From assembly GCA_030706285.1 (NCBI GenBank), contig JAUZOU010000203.1:1-5730 (forward strand): DNA of 5,730 nt. Direction: 5' to 3'. Source of the DNA: Bacteroidota bacterium (GTDB taxonomy: Bacteria > Bacteroidota > Bacteroidia > Bacteroidales > UBA1402). The notes under the pieces are model-generated. The model had not been told where the DNA came from and did not search any database. It saw nothing but the letters and a program-made list of their open reading frames with translations. Below, one piece after another: positions 1 to 5,730 of this stretch (position 1 is the first letter of the stretch; every line of letters begins with the position of its first letter). The translations under genes and the position numbers were made by a program.

Positions 1-124
1 CAAAACGCCCTATGAAATCCAGGATGTCTGGGAAAAGCAAAAAACAGGAACCACTCAAAAGCCACTCAAAACCGTTCTGGACGCCCATGAAAGCTTTTTC
101 TTAAGACTGAAAAAAATCAATTGA
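1..124 (+). CDS. C-terminal end of a probable GH27-like glycosidase (5'-truncated by window)
   Basis: An open frame enters the window (first full codon at base 2) and stops at TGA 122-124, giving 40 residues. The visible tail contains YEIQDVWEKQKTG, then a short hydrophobic stretch and AHESFFLRL near the end. This layout (a D-[LV]-W-E-K-x(2)-x-G strand followed by a terminal 'H-x(2)-x-hydrophobic-L-R-L' strand) is what the C-terminal beta-sandwich of GH27 alpha-galactosidases and beta-L-arabinopyranosidases looks like. The catalytic barrel lies outside the window, so activity and specificity cannot be read. Its stop is 26 bases before the ATG of the GH127 gene, which suggests the same operon. 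A GH27 would suit an arabinose/galactose-rich substrate. Related all-beta C-terminal domains of other glycosidase families (e.g. GH36 or GH97) could look similar, so the family call is moderate while the existence of the coding end is likely. Confidence 0.6.
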   Translation, partial: KTPYEIQDVWEKQKTGTTQKPLKTVLDAHESFFLRLKKIN

Positions 125-150
125 TACCTATACCAACGCCAATTTTATAT

Positions 151-252
151 ATGAATCATTTAGCGTCGTGTTGCAAAGGCAATACCTGCACATTACTGTT
201 AGCCGTTTTTTTAACCGCATTTTCCGCTTTTCATTTTCAGACGGCAGAGGCC
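151..252 (+). other. Sec signal peptide of the GH127 protein
   Basis: Residues 1-34 from ATG 151: an unusually long polar n-region with Cys7, Cys8, Lys9 and Cys13, then a hydrophobic core LLLAVFLTAFSAF and an AEA-type cleavage site before SPAAG. No lipobox cysteine sits at the +1 position, so a soluble exported enzyme is more likely than a lipoprotein. The exact cleavage point is inferred by eye. Confidence 0.65.
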
Positions 253-2664
253 AGCCCTGCTGCCGGACCGGCTAGTGTCAAACCCGGCGAAATTCAGGAA
301 GTACCGTTTACGGCTGTCCATTTTTCCGATAACTTCTGGCTGCCCAGAATGGAAATCAACCGGACTGTTTCCATTCCGTCGGCATTTCACCAATGTGAGA
401 TCAACGGCCGCTTCGACAACTTTGCCATAGCCGGCGGGCTGATGAAAGGCGAACAGAAAGGTGATTTTCCGTTTGATGACACCGATCCGTACAAAATCAT
501 CGAAGGAGCCTCCTATTCTCTGGCCGTCCATTACGATTCGAAACTGGATGCTTACCTGGACAGTGTCATCACGCTGATAGCCGCCGCTCAGGAACCTGAC
601 GGTTACCTGACCACCTGTGTCACCAACAAGTGTTACCGCTTGTCCGGTTGGTGGGGCCATGCCAAATGGGAACGGATCAACAGTCATGAACTGTACAATT
701 GCGGCCATTTGTATGAAGCAGCCGTAGCTCATTATAAAGCAACAGGCAAACGGACACTGCTGAACGTTGCCATTAAAAATGCCGACCTCATCTGCACAGT
801 TTTCGGACCTGGCGAGAGCCAAAAGCATGTACCTTCAGGACACCCAATTGTCGAAATGGCATTGGTAAAGCTCTACAAAGTGACCGGAACAAAACGGTAT
901 CTGGACCTGGCCCGGTATTTTATCGATGAAACAGGCCGCGGTACAGACGGGCACAGACTTAGCCCTTACAGCCAGGATCATAAACCCATCATGGATCAGG
1001 ATGAGATCGTAGGGCATGCTGTCCGGGCAGGCTATCTGTTTTCAGGAGCGACCGATGTGGCAGCCATGCAACAGGACACAAAACTGCTGGGAGCTGTCGA
1101 ACGCATCTGGAACAATGAAGTCGGAAAGAAATTTTACATTACCGGCGGAGTCGGTTCTCGCGCCCAGGGAGAAGGGTTCGGTCCGAACTACGAACTCAAC
1201 AATTTCAACGATTATTGCGAAACCTGTGCTTCCATCGCCAACGTCTACTGGAACCAGCGGCTCTTCCTGGCAACAGGCGATGCCAAATACATCGACGTAC
1301 TCGAACGGACCTTGTACAATGCGCTCATTGCGGGCGTTTCACTGAGTGGCGACAAGTTTTTCTATGACAATCCGTTGGCTTCCAACGGCGGGCAACAACG
1401 GGCCCCTTGGTTCGGTTGTGCCTGCTGTCCCGGCAACATCACCCGTTTCGTGGCTTCCGTGCCGGGCTACGTTTATGCCACCAGGCAAAAGAACCTTTAC
1501 ATCAATCTTTTTGTCCAGGGCCATTCGGATGTCAAGCTAGGCAACACAAACGTGGCCCTGGCACAACAAACTAATTATCCCTGGGACGGTGATGTGCAGA
1601 TCAACATCAATCCTGCAAAAAAATCAACATTCATAGTGCTGTTACGTATTCCCGGCTGGGCAAAAAGCCGGCCGGTTCCTTCAGATCTGTACACCTATGT
1701 GGATGGCACAACCCCCACTGTTACGATTGCCGTCAACGGGAAACCGCAGAAACCGGCTGTCGAATCAGGATACGCCGTTCTTGAACGGACCTGGAAAGCC
1801 GGCGACATCATTACGTTGCACATGGATATGCCGGTCAGGCGAGTGAAAGCCAACGACTCCGTCTACTATGACAAAGGCCTGCTGTGTATTGAACGGGGCC
1901 CCATCGTCTATGCGCTCGAAGGCAAAGATCAGCAAAGTGAGTTCATCTTCAACCTGGCGATTCCGCGCAATGTCGCCATCAGTTCCCATTACGACCCTCA
2001 ATTGCTGAATGGCGTCGTTGTTCTGGAAGGTAAGGCTATTGAAGTGCTGAAAGATTCCCTGACCGGAGCCGTTTCTGAGAAAACCGTTCCGTTTAAAGCC
2101 ATCCCCTATTCCACCTGGAACAACCGAGGAGAAGACCAACTGGTTGTCTGGACACCGGAAACGGCAGACCTGGCCATCCTCAAACCTTCACCGACATTGG
2201 CTTCCAAAGCCTGGCCGGTTGGTGTCTGGGGAGTCAACGATCAGTTTGAACCGACTTCTTCTGCCGATATCAATACACCTTACCACTACTGGTGGCTGAA
2301 AGCCGGCACGCAGGAAGAGGCCGGCTACAAATTCAACCAACCTGAACACATTTCCAGTGTCGAAGTCTATTGGCTGGCCTTCGAACATTACGATGTTATC
2401 TACAAGGCACCTGAATCCTGGAAACTCCTGTACAAATCAGGGAACGACTGGAAGGAAGTGGAAGCCACAAGCGCTTACGAAACCGAGTTGAATAAATATA
2501 ACAAGCTGACATTCAAACCGATTGTTACAGACGAACTAAAAATGATTGTCCAGCTTCAGCGTCCGGAAGCCGGCCAGGTAACCGACGAAAAGGGCCCTCA
2601 GGTTGTAGATGTCGGCCGTCAGGGCTATTCCGGAGGCATCATCGAATGGAAAGTCAATCCTTAA
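151..2664 (+). CDS. Secreted GH127 (DUF1680) beta-L-arabinofuranosidase-type glycosidase with C-terminal discoidin-like domain
   Basis: Predicted retaining glycosidase with a zinc-bound cysteine nucleophile, removing terminal beta-L-arabinofuranose or a related sugar in the periplasm or at the cell surface. Numbered from the ATG at 151 (837 aa): residues 1-34 look like a Sec signal peptide (hydrophobic core about 15-29, cleavage near AEA-SP). The catalytic (alpha/alpha)6 and beta-domains run to about 690. Family hallmarks are HELYNCGHLYEAAVAH (179-194), GHP (230-232) and GHAVRA (288-293). By spacing to Bifidobacterium HypBA1, E341 matches acid/base E322, E357 and C359 match zinc ligands E338 and C340, and the CACC motif supplies C425/C426, matching nucleophile C417 and ligand C418. 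Relative spacings (H289-E341 52, E341-E357 16, E357-C359 2) equal those of HypBA1. The CACCPGN form fits GH127 rather than GH146. Residues about 700-837 resemble a discoidin/galactose-binding sandwich (VYWLAFEHYD, SWKLLYKSGNDWKEV). The frame stays open from TTG 121, but that start would overlap the upstream stop and spoil the signal peptide, so ATG 151 is preferred. RG-II aceric-acid hydrolase is an alternative activity within GH127. Confidence 0.92.
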   Translation: MNHLASCCKGNTCTLLLAVFLTAFSAFHFQTAEASPAAGPASVKPGEIQEVPFTAVHFSDNFWLPRMEINRTVSIPSAFHQCEINGRFDNFAIAGGLMKGEQKGDFPFDDTDPYKIIEGASYSLAVHYDSKLDAYLDSVITLIAAAQEPDGYLTTCVTNKCYRLSGWWGHAKWERINSHELYNCGHLYEAAVAHYKATGKRTLLNVAIKNADLICTVFGPGESQKHVPSGHPIVEMALVKLYKVTGTKRYLDLARYFIDETGRGTDGHRLSPYSQDHKPIMDQDEIVGHAVRAGYLFSGATDVAAMQQDTKLLGAVERIWNNEVGKKFYITGGVGSRAQGEGFGPNYELNNFNDYCETCASIANVYWNQRLFLATGDAKYIDVLERTLYNALIAGVSLSGDKFFYDNPLASNGGQQRAPWFGCACCPGNITRFVASVPGYVYATRQKNLYINLFVQGHSDVKLGNTNVALAQQTNYPWDGDVQININPAKKSTFIVLLRIPGWAKSRPVPSDLYTYVDGTTPTVTIAVNGKPQKPAVESGYAVLERTWKAGDIITLHMDMPVRRVKANDSVYYDKGLLCIERGPIVYALEGKDQQSEFIFNLAIPRNVAISSHYDPQLLNGVVVLEGKAIEVLKDSLTGAVSEKTVPFKAIPYSTWNNRGEDQLVVWTPETADLAILKPSPTLASKAWPVGVWGVNDQFEPTSSADINTPYHYWWLKAGTQEEAGYKFNQPEHISSVEVYWLAFEHYDVIYKAPESWKLLYKSGNDWKEVEATSAYETELNKYNKLTFKPIVTDELKMIVQLQRPEAGQVTDEKGPQVVDVGRQGYSGGIIEWKVNP

Positions 2665-2773
2665 CCCGGCGCCATGAAACAAGCCTGTCTGTTCCAAGTG
2701 TTTATCGACGCTGAACAACATTTCGACAAGCGAATCGCCTATTATGTTCTTGAATAAAAAGACGTATGATCGT
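2665..2773 (+). other. Intergenic gap between GH127 and peptidase-GH43 genes
   Basis: This 109-base gap shows no hairpin-plus-T-run terminator, no clear Bacteroidota promoter (no TTTG/TAnnTTTG pair that I can support) and no Shine-Dalgarno box. It carries a 27-codon open frame (2674-2757) and an alternative ATG (2744) for the downstream gene. The absence of a terminator is consistent with read-through transcription of the two glycosidase genes. Confidence 0.5.
2674..2757 (+). CDS. Possible 27-codon small ORF (hypothetical leader peptide)
   Basis: ATG 2674 to TAA 2755-2757 encodes 27 residues beginning MKQACLFQVF and ending AYYVLE. It starts 9 bases after the GH127 stop, in the same frame as GH127, and stops 16 bases before the ATG of the next gene. 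It fills most of the intergenic gap. There is no recognisable ribosome binding site, signal sequence or membrane segment, and an ORF of this length readily occurs by chance. If translated, it could couple translation between its neighbours. Whether it is real is uncertain. Confidence 0.15.
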   Translation: MKQACLFQVFIDAEQHFDKRIAYYVLE

Positions 2774-2848
2774 ATGAAACAAATTGTTGTTTTTTGCCTG
2801 ACATGGTTGTTGGCAGCTTTCTTTTCAATTATGACAACCAATGCGGCG
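2774..2848 (+). other. Sec signal peptide of the peptidase-GH43 protein
   Basis: Residues 1-25: a short basic start (MKQ), a hydrophobic core VVFCLTWLLAAFFSIM and small residues TTNAAS around the cleavage site. No lipobox cysteine follows, so type I export is expected. The cleavage point (after Ala24 or Ala25) is estimated by eye. Confidence 0.8.
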
Positions 2849-5620
2849 TCACTGGTTGAAACGCCCAAGGTGACCAGTGTGCCGGCATCGCTCCATTGCC
2901 ATGATTTTTACAAAAAATATGTGGACGCCGACGGCATTCCGGTCATTTCATCCGAAAGAGTCAGAGACGAGGCACTGCTGACAGCCAGGGAAATCATCGT
3001 CAAAATGTTGTCGAAACGTCCGGACGTGCAGAAAGCGCTGGTAGACAAAGGCGCCAGGATTATGATTGTCGGCGAAAATGAAGGCGTCTGTGACCTACCA
3101 GAATACGCGGACATGTGCAATACGCCTGAGACCCGCAAGTTCTGGAACTGGCGGGCCAGAGGGTTCGGCGGCAGTCCTGAAAGTGATTACAGCTGCAGCT
3201 GCGGTGAAGAAAACATTCTTGGCCTGGCAGGTGACAGATATGAAGGAGAAAACATCCTGGTTCATGAATTTGCCCATATGTATCAGATTGCCGGTATTCC
3301 TAACGCCGTGCCGGGTTTCAACGACAGGCTGGAAGCCCTTTATCAGAAAAACAAGGACAAAGGGCTCTGGTCCAACACCTACGCCATGGACAATAAGGAA
3401 GAATATTTTGCCGAAACCGTCCAGTCTTTTTACAACACCAACCGGTCTTCCGAACAGACCAATGGCGTCCACGGTCCAATCGATACCAGGGAAGAGCTAA
3501 AACGCTATGACCCGGAAATGTACAAACTGTTGACTGAATTCTTCGATCCGAACCAACAGTTGCCTTTATATACCCAGCAAGTGGCCGCCTCAAAAAAATG
3601 GTTCAACAGCCCCGGTGCCGGCAACCCTATCATTCCAGGTTATTTTGCCGATCCGACGATCCGGAAATTTGGAGACACCTATTACCTGTATACCACGACA
3701 GATGGCAATGGCGGTGGTTGTGGCCCGTCCCAGGTCTGGACCTCGAAAGATTTTGTCAACTGGACCATCGCACCGATGAACTGGCCGTCTACCACTCAGA
3801 TCTGGGCACCGGACGTCATGAAAGGGCCGGATGGGAAGTACTATTTCTACTATTGTCAGGCCTGCAAAGTCTACTGTGCCGTTGGTGAGACATCAACCGG
3901 TCCCTGGAAGAATATTTTCGGAGCGGATGAAACCGTACTCGTTCCGGACCGGTTTGTGAAGGGTGCCATTACCCTTGACGGACAAAGTTTTGTGGATGAT
4001 GACGGATCGGTTTACCTGTTCTGGGGGACCTGGGGTATTTACAAAGGATTCGGTTGCGGAGCCGGGAAGCTGAACAAAGACATGAAAAGCTTCTCTGACA
4101 CCGTACTGATACCAAACACCCAGGCGAAAGACTTTTTTGAAGAGCCGTACGTGTTCAAACGAAACGGCATCTATTACCTCACTTATTCATCCGGCTATTG
4201 TCAGGACGGTAGTTACAGGGTACAATACGCCATGAGCAAGACAGGCCCGCTTGGACCCTATGTGTTTGGCGACAACAATCCGATCCTCGAAACGAACGAA
4301 GACGGAACCATTCATGGGCCCGGCCATCATTCCATTCTGAAAGAAGGCAACAACTACTACATTATCTACCATAGGCACAACATCCCTCATTCTAACAGAG
4401 GCTTTCACCGGCAAGTCTGCGCCGACAAACTGACATTCGGCAAAGACGGCCGCATCGAAAAAGTACAAGCCAGTCATAAAGGTATCGGCTTCCTGCAACC
4501 CAACTCGAATCCGTCTGTGGACATGGCCTTCGACAAACGCGTCAAAGCCTCATCCTGGTATAATGAAGATTTCCGTCCCCGGTACATCACCGACAACAAC
4601 AACGCTACACTCTGGAAAGCAGCCGACTGCAGGAACGGTGAATGGATCGAGATCGACCTTCAGGCCATTTTGCCGGTTAAACGCATCTGGACACAGTTCG
4701 AGTATGCAACCTCTTTTTATCAATACCTGATCGAGACCTCCACCGATGAAAAAGAATGGACCGTATTTGCCGACCGGCGAGCCAACCTGACGGCCGGTAG
4801 TCCGATGATCGATCATGGAGATGTCAAGACCAGATACATTCGCCTGACTTTTACCGGAAATGAGAAAAACGGACTGTTCCCAGCCATCTGGAATATGAAA
4901 GTCTTTTCCGACGGACAGGATCCTTTCCGGGAAAATACGACACCGTTCAATGGACAAGCAACGACGCCGGTACCTGAACGGAAAGGGCTTCTGATAGAAG
5001 TCAATGCCGATCAGTATAAAGAAGGAGACAGACTTGGACGGATAGACAACCTGGCTAATCCGGAACAAGGATTTAACGCAACAGCAACAGCCATACCGGT
5101 CAAACTGGTACAAGGTAAAAAAACGTTTGCCTTCGACGGTACACAGATTTTCCGTTCGGATTTCGGGCTGCCGGCTACCATGAATGGCAATTGTCCTTAC
5201 ACCATTGCGGCCTGGATTCAATCGGAAAAACCTTCAGAATACGAATTCCTGCTCGATCTGAACGAGGCATACGGAGAACTGGAGAAGATCATCTTCGGCT
5301 ACGGCAGCAACAAGGAAAGAGGCATCACCATGCATCACGGGTCATACGAAGACCAGGGACTGCCAACCATGACTAGCGGGAGCCAGTGGTTTCATCTGGC
5401 CGCCACATTTGACGGGTACATGGAACGGATTTACCTGAACGGTAAGCTGATGGCAGAAAAAAATTGTTTCTTACGTGTCGTTCCTTGCCAAATCATTACT
5501 TTAGGCACTAAATTTGACGGGGAAAACCCGTTCAAAAGCAACCTACACTCATTGAACGTCTATGACACGCCACTGGATGCAGGACAAATTCAGGCACTCT
5601 ATCAACAAACCAATCCATAA
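2774..5620 (+). CDS. Secreted four-module protein: lethal-factor/PPEP-like zinc metallopeptidase domain + GH43 + discoidin + LamG
   Basis: Numbered from ATG 2774 (948 aa). Residues 1-25 are a classical signal peptide (MKQIVV..., cleavage near TNA-AS). Residues about 30-270 form a gluzincin domain: HEFAH (H164, E165, H168), then Y203 and E210 within YAMDNKEEYFAE. The Tyr-to-Glu spacing of 7 equals that of anthrax lethal factor (Y728/E735; family M34/ATLF), so the zinc site looks intact. Residues about 280-575 are a GH43 propeller: base D293 in ADPT, WAPD 344-347, pKa-modulating D402 before DDDG 408-411, acid E456 in FEEP, and GPGHHS 515-520. GH43 enzymes invert and mostly release alpha-L-arabinofuranose or beta-xylose; I cannot assign the subfamily. 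Residues about 580-718 resemble an F5/8 C (CBM32-like) domain with WIEIDL at 624-629. Residues about 738-945 resemble a LamG domain (W814, WFHLAATFDG 872-881, IYLNG 886-890). The frame also opens at ATG 2744 (ten residues longer), but 2774 gives the cleaner signal peptide. The mature part has about 16 cysteines, suggesting disulfides. No T9SS sorting domain is seen at the C-terminus. Confidence 0.9.
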   Translation: MKQIVVFCLTWLLAAFFSIMTTNAASLVETPKVTSVPASLHCHDFYKKYVDADGIPVISSERVRDEALLTAREIIVKMLSKRPDVQKALVDKGARIMIVGENEGVCDLPEYADMCNTPETRKFWNWRARGFGGSPESDYSCSCGEENILGLAGDRYEGENILVHEFAHMYQIAGIPNAVPGFNDRLEALYQKNKDKGLWSNTYAMDNKEEYFAETVQSFYNTNRSSEQTNGVHGPIDTREELKRYDPEMYKLLTEFFDPNQQLPLYTQQVAASKKWFNSPGAGNPIIPGYFADPTIRKFGDTYYLYTTTDGNGGGCGPSQVWTSKDFVNWTIAPMNWPSTTQIWAPDVMKGPDGKYYFYYCQACKVYCAVGETSTGPWKNIFGADETVLVPDRFVKGAITLDGQSFVDDDGSVYLFWGTWGIYKGFGCGAGKLNKDMKSFSDTVLIPNTQAKDFFEEPYVFKRNGIYYLTYSSGYCQDGSYRVQYAMSKTGPLGPYVFGDNNPILETNEDGTIHGPGHHSILKEGNNYYIIYHRHNIPHSNRGFHRQVCADKLTFGKDGRIEKVQASHKGIGFLQPNSNPSVDMAFDKRVKASSWYNEDFRPRYITDNNNATLWKAADCRNGEWIEIDLQAILPVKRIWTQFEYATSFYQYLIETSTDEKEWTVFADRRANLTAGSPMIDHGDVKTRYIRLTFTGNEKNGLFPAIWNMKVFSDGQDPFRENTTPFNGQATTPVPERKGLLIEVNADQYKEGDRLGRIDNLANPEQGFNATATAIPVKLVQGKKTFAFDGTQIFRSDFGLPATMNGNCPYTIAAWIQSEKPSEYEFLLDLNEAYGELEKIIFGYGSNKERGITMHHGSYEDQGLPTMTSGSQWFHLAATFDGYMERIYLNGKLMAEKNCFLRVVPCQIITLGTKFDGENPFKSNLHSLNVYDTPLDAGQIQALYQQTNP
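2860..3583 (+). other. Domain: M34/ATLF-like gluzincin (zinc metallopeptidase)
   Basis: Encodes about residues 30-270. The sequence shows HEFAH at 3263-3277 with the third zinc ligand Glu at 3401-3403 and an upstream Tyr at 3380-3382. The two His, the general-base Glu, the Tyr and the distal Glu of the lethal-factor/Pro-Pro endopeptidase family are all present, so it is probably catalytic rather than a relic. A cysteine-rich loop (SCSCG) precedes the active-site helix. The peptide target cannot be read from sequence. Domain borders are approximate. Confidence 0.7.
3611..4498 (+). other. Domain: GH43 five-bladed beta-propeller
   Basis: Encodes about residues 280-575. All three GH43 carboxylates can be placed: base Asp (3650-3652, in ADPT), pKa modulator Asp (3977-3979, in LDGQSF followed by DDDG) and acid Glu (4139-4141, in EEP followed by YVFKRNGIYYLTYS). 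The WAPDV...GKYYFYY and GPGHHS signatures are also typical. A cysteine cluster YYCQACKVYC sits in the second blade. Arabinofuranosidase, xylosidase or galactosidase are all possible within the family. Confidence 0.88.
4511..4927 (+). other. Domain: discoidin / F5/8 type C (CBM32-like)
   Basis: Encodes about residues 580-718. The pattern DNNNATLWKA, then EWIEIDL with PVKRI, then a mid-domain YLIETSTDEKEWTVF and TRYIRLTF matches the core strands of discoidin domains. It probably binds a terminal sugar and holds the enzyme on its substrate. The ligand cannot be predicted by eye. Confidence 0.8.
4985..5608 (+). other. Domain: LamG / concanavalin A-like
   Basis: Encodes about residues 738-945. 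The signature strands YTIAAWI, WFHLAATFDG and IYLNGKL, and the closing 'LHSLNVYDTPLDAGQIQALY' segment, are typical of LamG_3-type jelly rolls that end bacterial glycosidases. A carbohydrate- or protein-binding role is probable. Confidence 0.8.
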
Positions 5621-5648
5621 CGGATCATTACGCTTAAACCATTCAACT

Positions 5649-5730
5649 ATGAAAAAAATCGTTGTTTCCGCCTTAGCTTCACTGATGACAGCAGGAACAC
5701 TTGTTTCCGCCAAAACTGAAACCAGTGCCG
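5649..5730 (+). CDS. N-terminus of an exported protein of unknown function (3'-truncated by window)
   Basis: ATG 5649 opens a frame that runs off the window after 27 codons. The visible part begins MKKIVVSALASLMTAG and continues LVSAKTETSA, a clean signal peptide (KK start, hydrophobic core, VSA cleavage site). It lies 28 bases after the stop of the peptidase-GH43 gene, same strand, with no terminator between them, so it is probably the next gene of the operon. No mature sequence is available to identify the family. Another glycosidase, a sulfatase or an esterase would be usual here, but that is only an expectation from context. Confidence 0.75.
   Translation, partial: MKKIVVSALASLMTAGTLVSAKTETSA

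Noticed and set aside
151..189. Lipobox in the GH127 N-terminus based on Cys7/Cys8/Cys13
   Set aside because: The cysteines precede the hydrophobic core instead of following it, so they cannot be a lipoprotein +1 residue.
211..828. Minus-strand open frame of about 205 codons opposite the GH127 N-terminal half
   Set aside because: Shadow of the GH127 reading frame. The product has no recognisable motif and no plausible start context.
2665..2690. GGCGCC palindrome just after the GH127 stop as a terminator
   Set aside because: A six-base palindrome with no loop, extended stem or following T-run does not make a terminator.
3598..3888. Plus-strand overlapping frame inside the GH43 region
   Set aside because: Arg/Trp/Leu-rich translation typical of an out-of-frame reading; the GH43 frame with all catalytic motifs is clearly the real one.
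4550..5221. Long open frame on the minus strand opposite the discoidin/LamG modules (about 223 codons)
   Set aside because: It lies wholly inside a well-supported gene, its translation shows no domain or signal peptide, and antisense open frames are common at this base composition.
5621..5648. Terminator or promoter between the peptidase-GH43 gene and the next gene
   Set aside because: The 28 bases have no inverted repeat and no promoter-like pair, and the spacing is that of genes within an operon.
1..5730. CRISPR arrays, tRNA/rRNA genes, insertion sequences, long direct repeats
   Set aside because: No regularly spaced repeats, cloverleaf sequences, transposase motifs or terminal inverted repeats were seen on either strand.

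Overview
The window reads as part of a polysaccharide- or glycoprotein-degradation locus from a Bacteroidota-like bacterium. This placement is inferred. The genes are tightly packed on one strand, base composition is close to balanced, and no Shine-Dalgarno-type purine box precedes any start. The secreted glycosidases (GH127, multi-modular GH43) are typical of Bacteroidales glycan-utilisation loci. No SusC/SusD pair, regulator or transporter is visible, so I cannot call it a canonical PUL from this window alone. Other carbohydrate-specialist phyla such as Lentisphaerota/Kiritimatiellota remain possible.

Layout, all on the + strand: (1) bases 1-124, the last 40 codons of an upstream gene whose C-terminus resembles the terminal beta-sandwich of GH27 enzymes (alpha-galactosidase / beta-L-arabinopyranosidase). 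(2) 151-2664, a secreted GH127 (DUF1680) beta-L-arabinofuranosidase-type enzyme with a complete Zn/Cys active site and a C-terminal discoidin-like domain. (3) a 109-base gap (2665-2773) holding a possible 27-codon small ORF. (4) 2774-5620, a 948-residue secreted four-module protein: a lethal-factor/Pro-Pro-endopeptidase-like zinc metallopeptidase domain, a GH43 five-bladed propeller, a discoidin (F5/8 C, CBM32-like) domain and a LamG/concanavalin-like domain. (5) 5649 to the window end, the first 27 codons of a third secreted protein. Gaps of 26, 109 and 28 bases and the lack of any terminator hairpin suggest one operon.

The predicted activities converge on arabinose-containing plant glycans. 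A GH27 could remove galactose or L-arabinopyranose, GH127 removes beta-L-arabinofuranose (or the related aceric acid of RG-II), and GH43 most often removes alpha-L-arabinofuranose or beta-xylose. The most notable feature is the peptidase-GH43 fusion. Its N-terminal domain carries HEFAH, then Tyr and Glu seven residues apart, matching anthrax lethal factor (H686/H690/Y728/E735), a family that also contains Pro-Pro endopeptidases. Next to a GH127, this suggests that the locus attacks hydroxyproline-rich arabinosylated glycoproteins (extensins, arabinogalactan proteins), cutting both glycan and backbone. That substrate assignment is a hypothesis.
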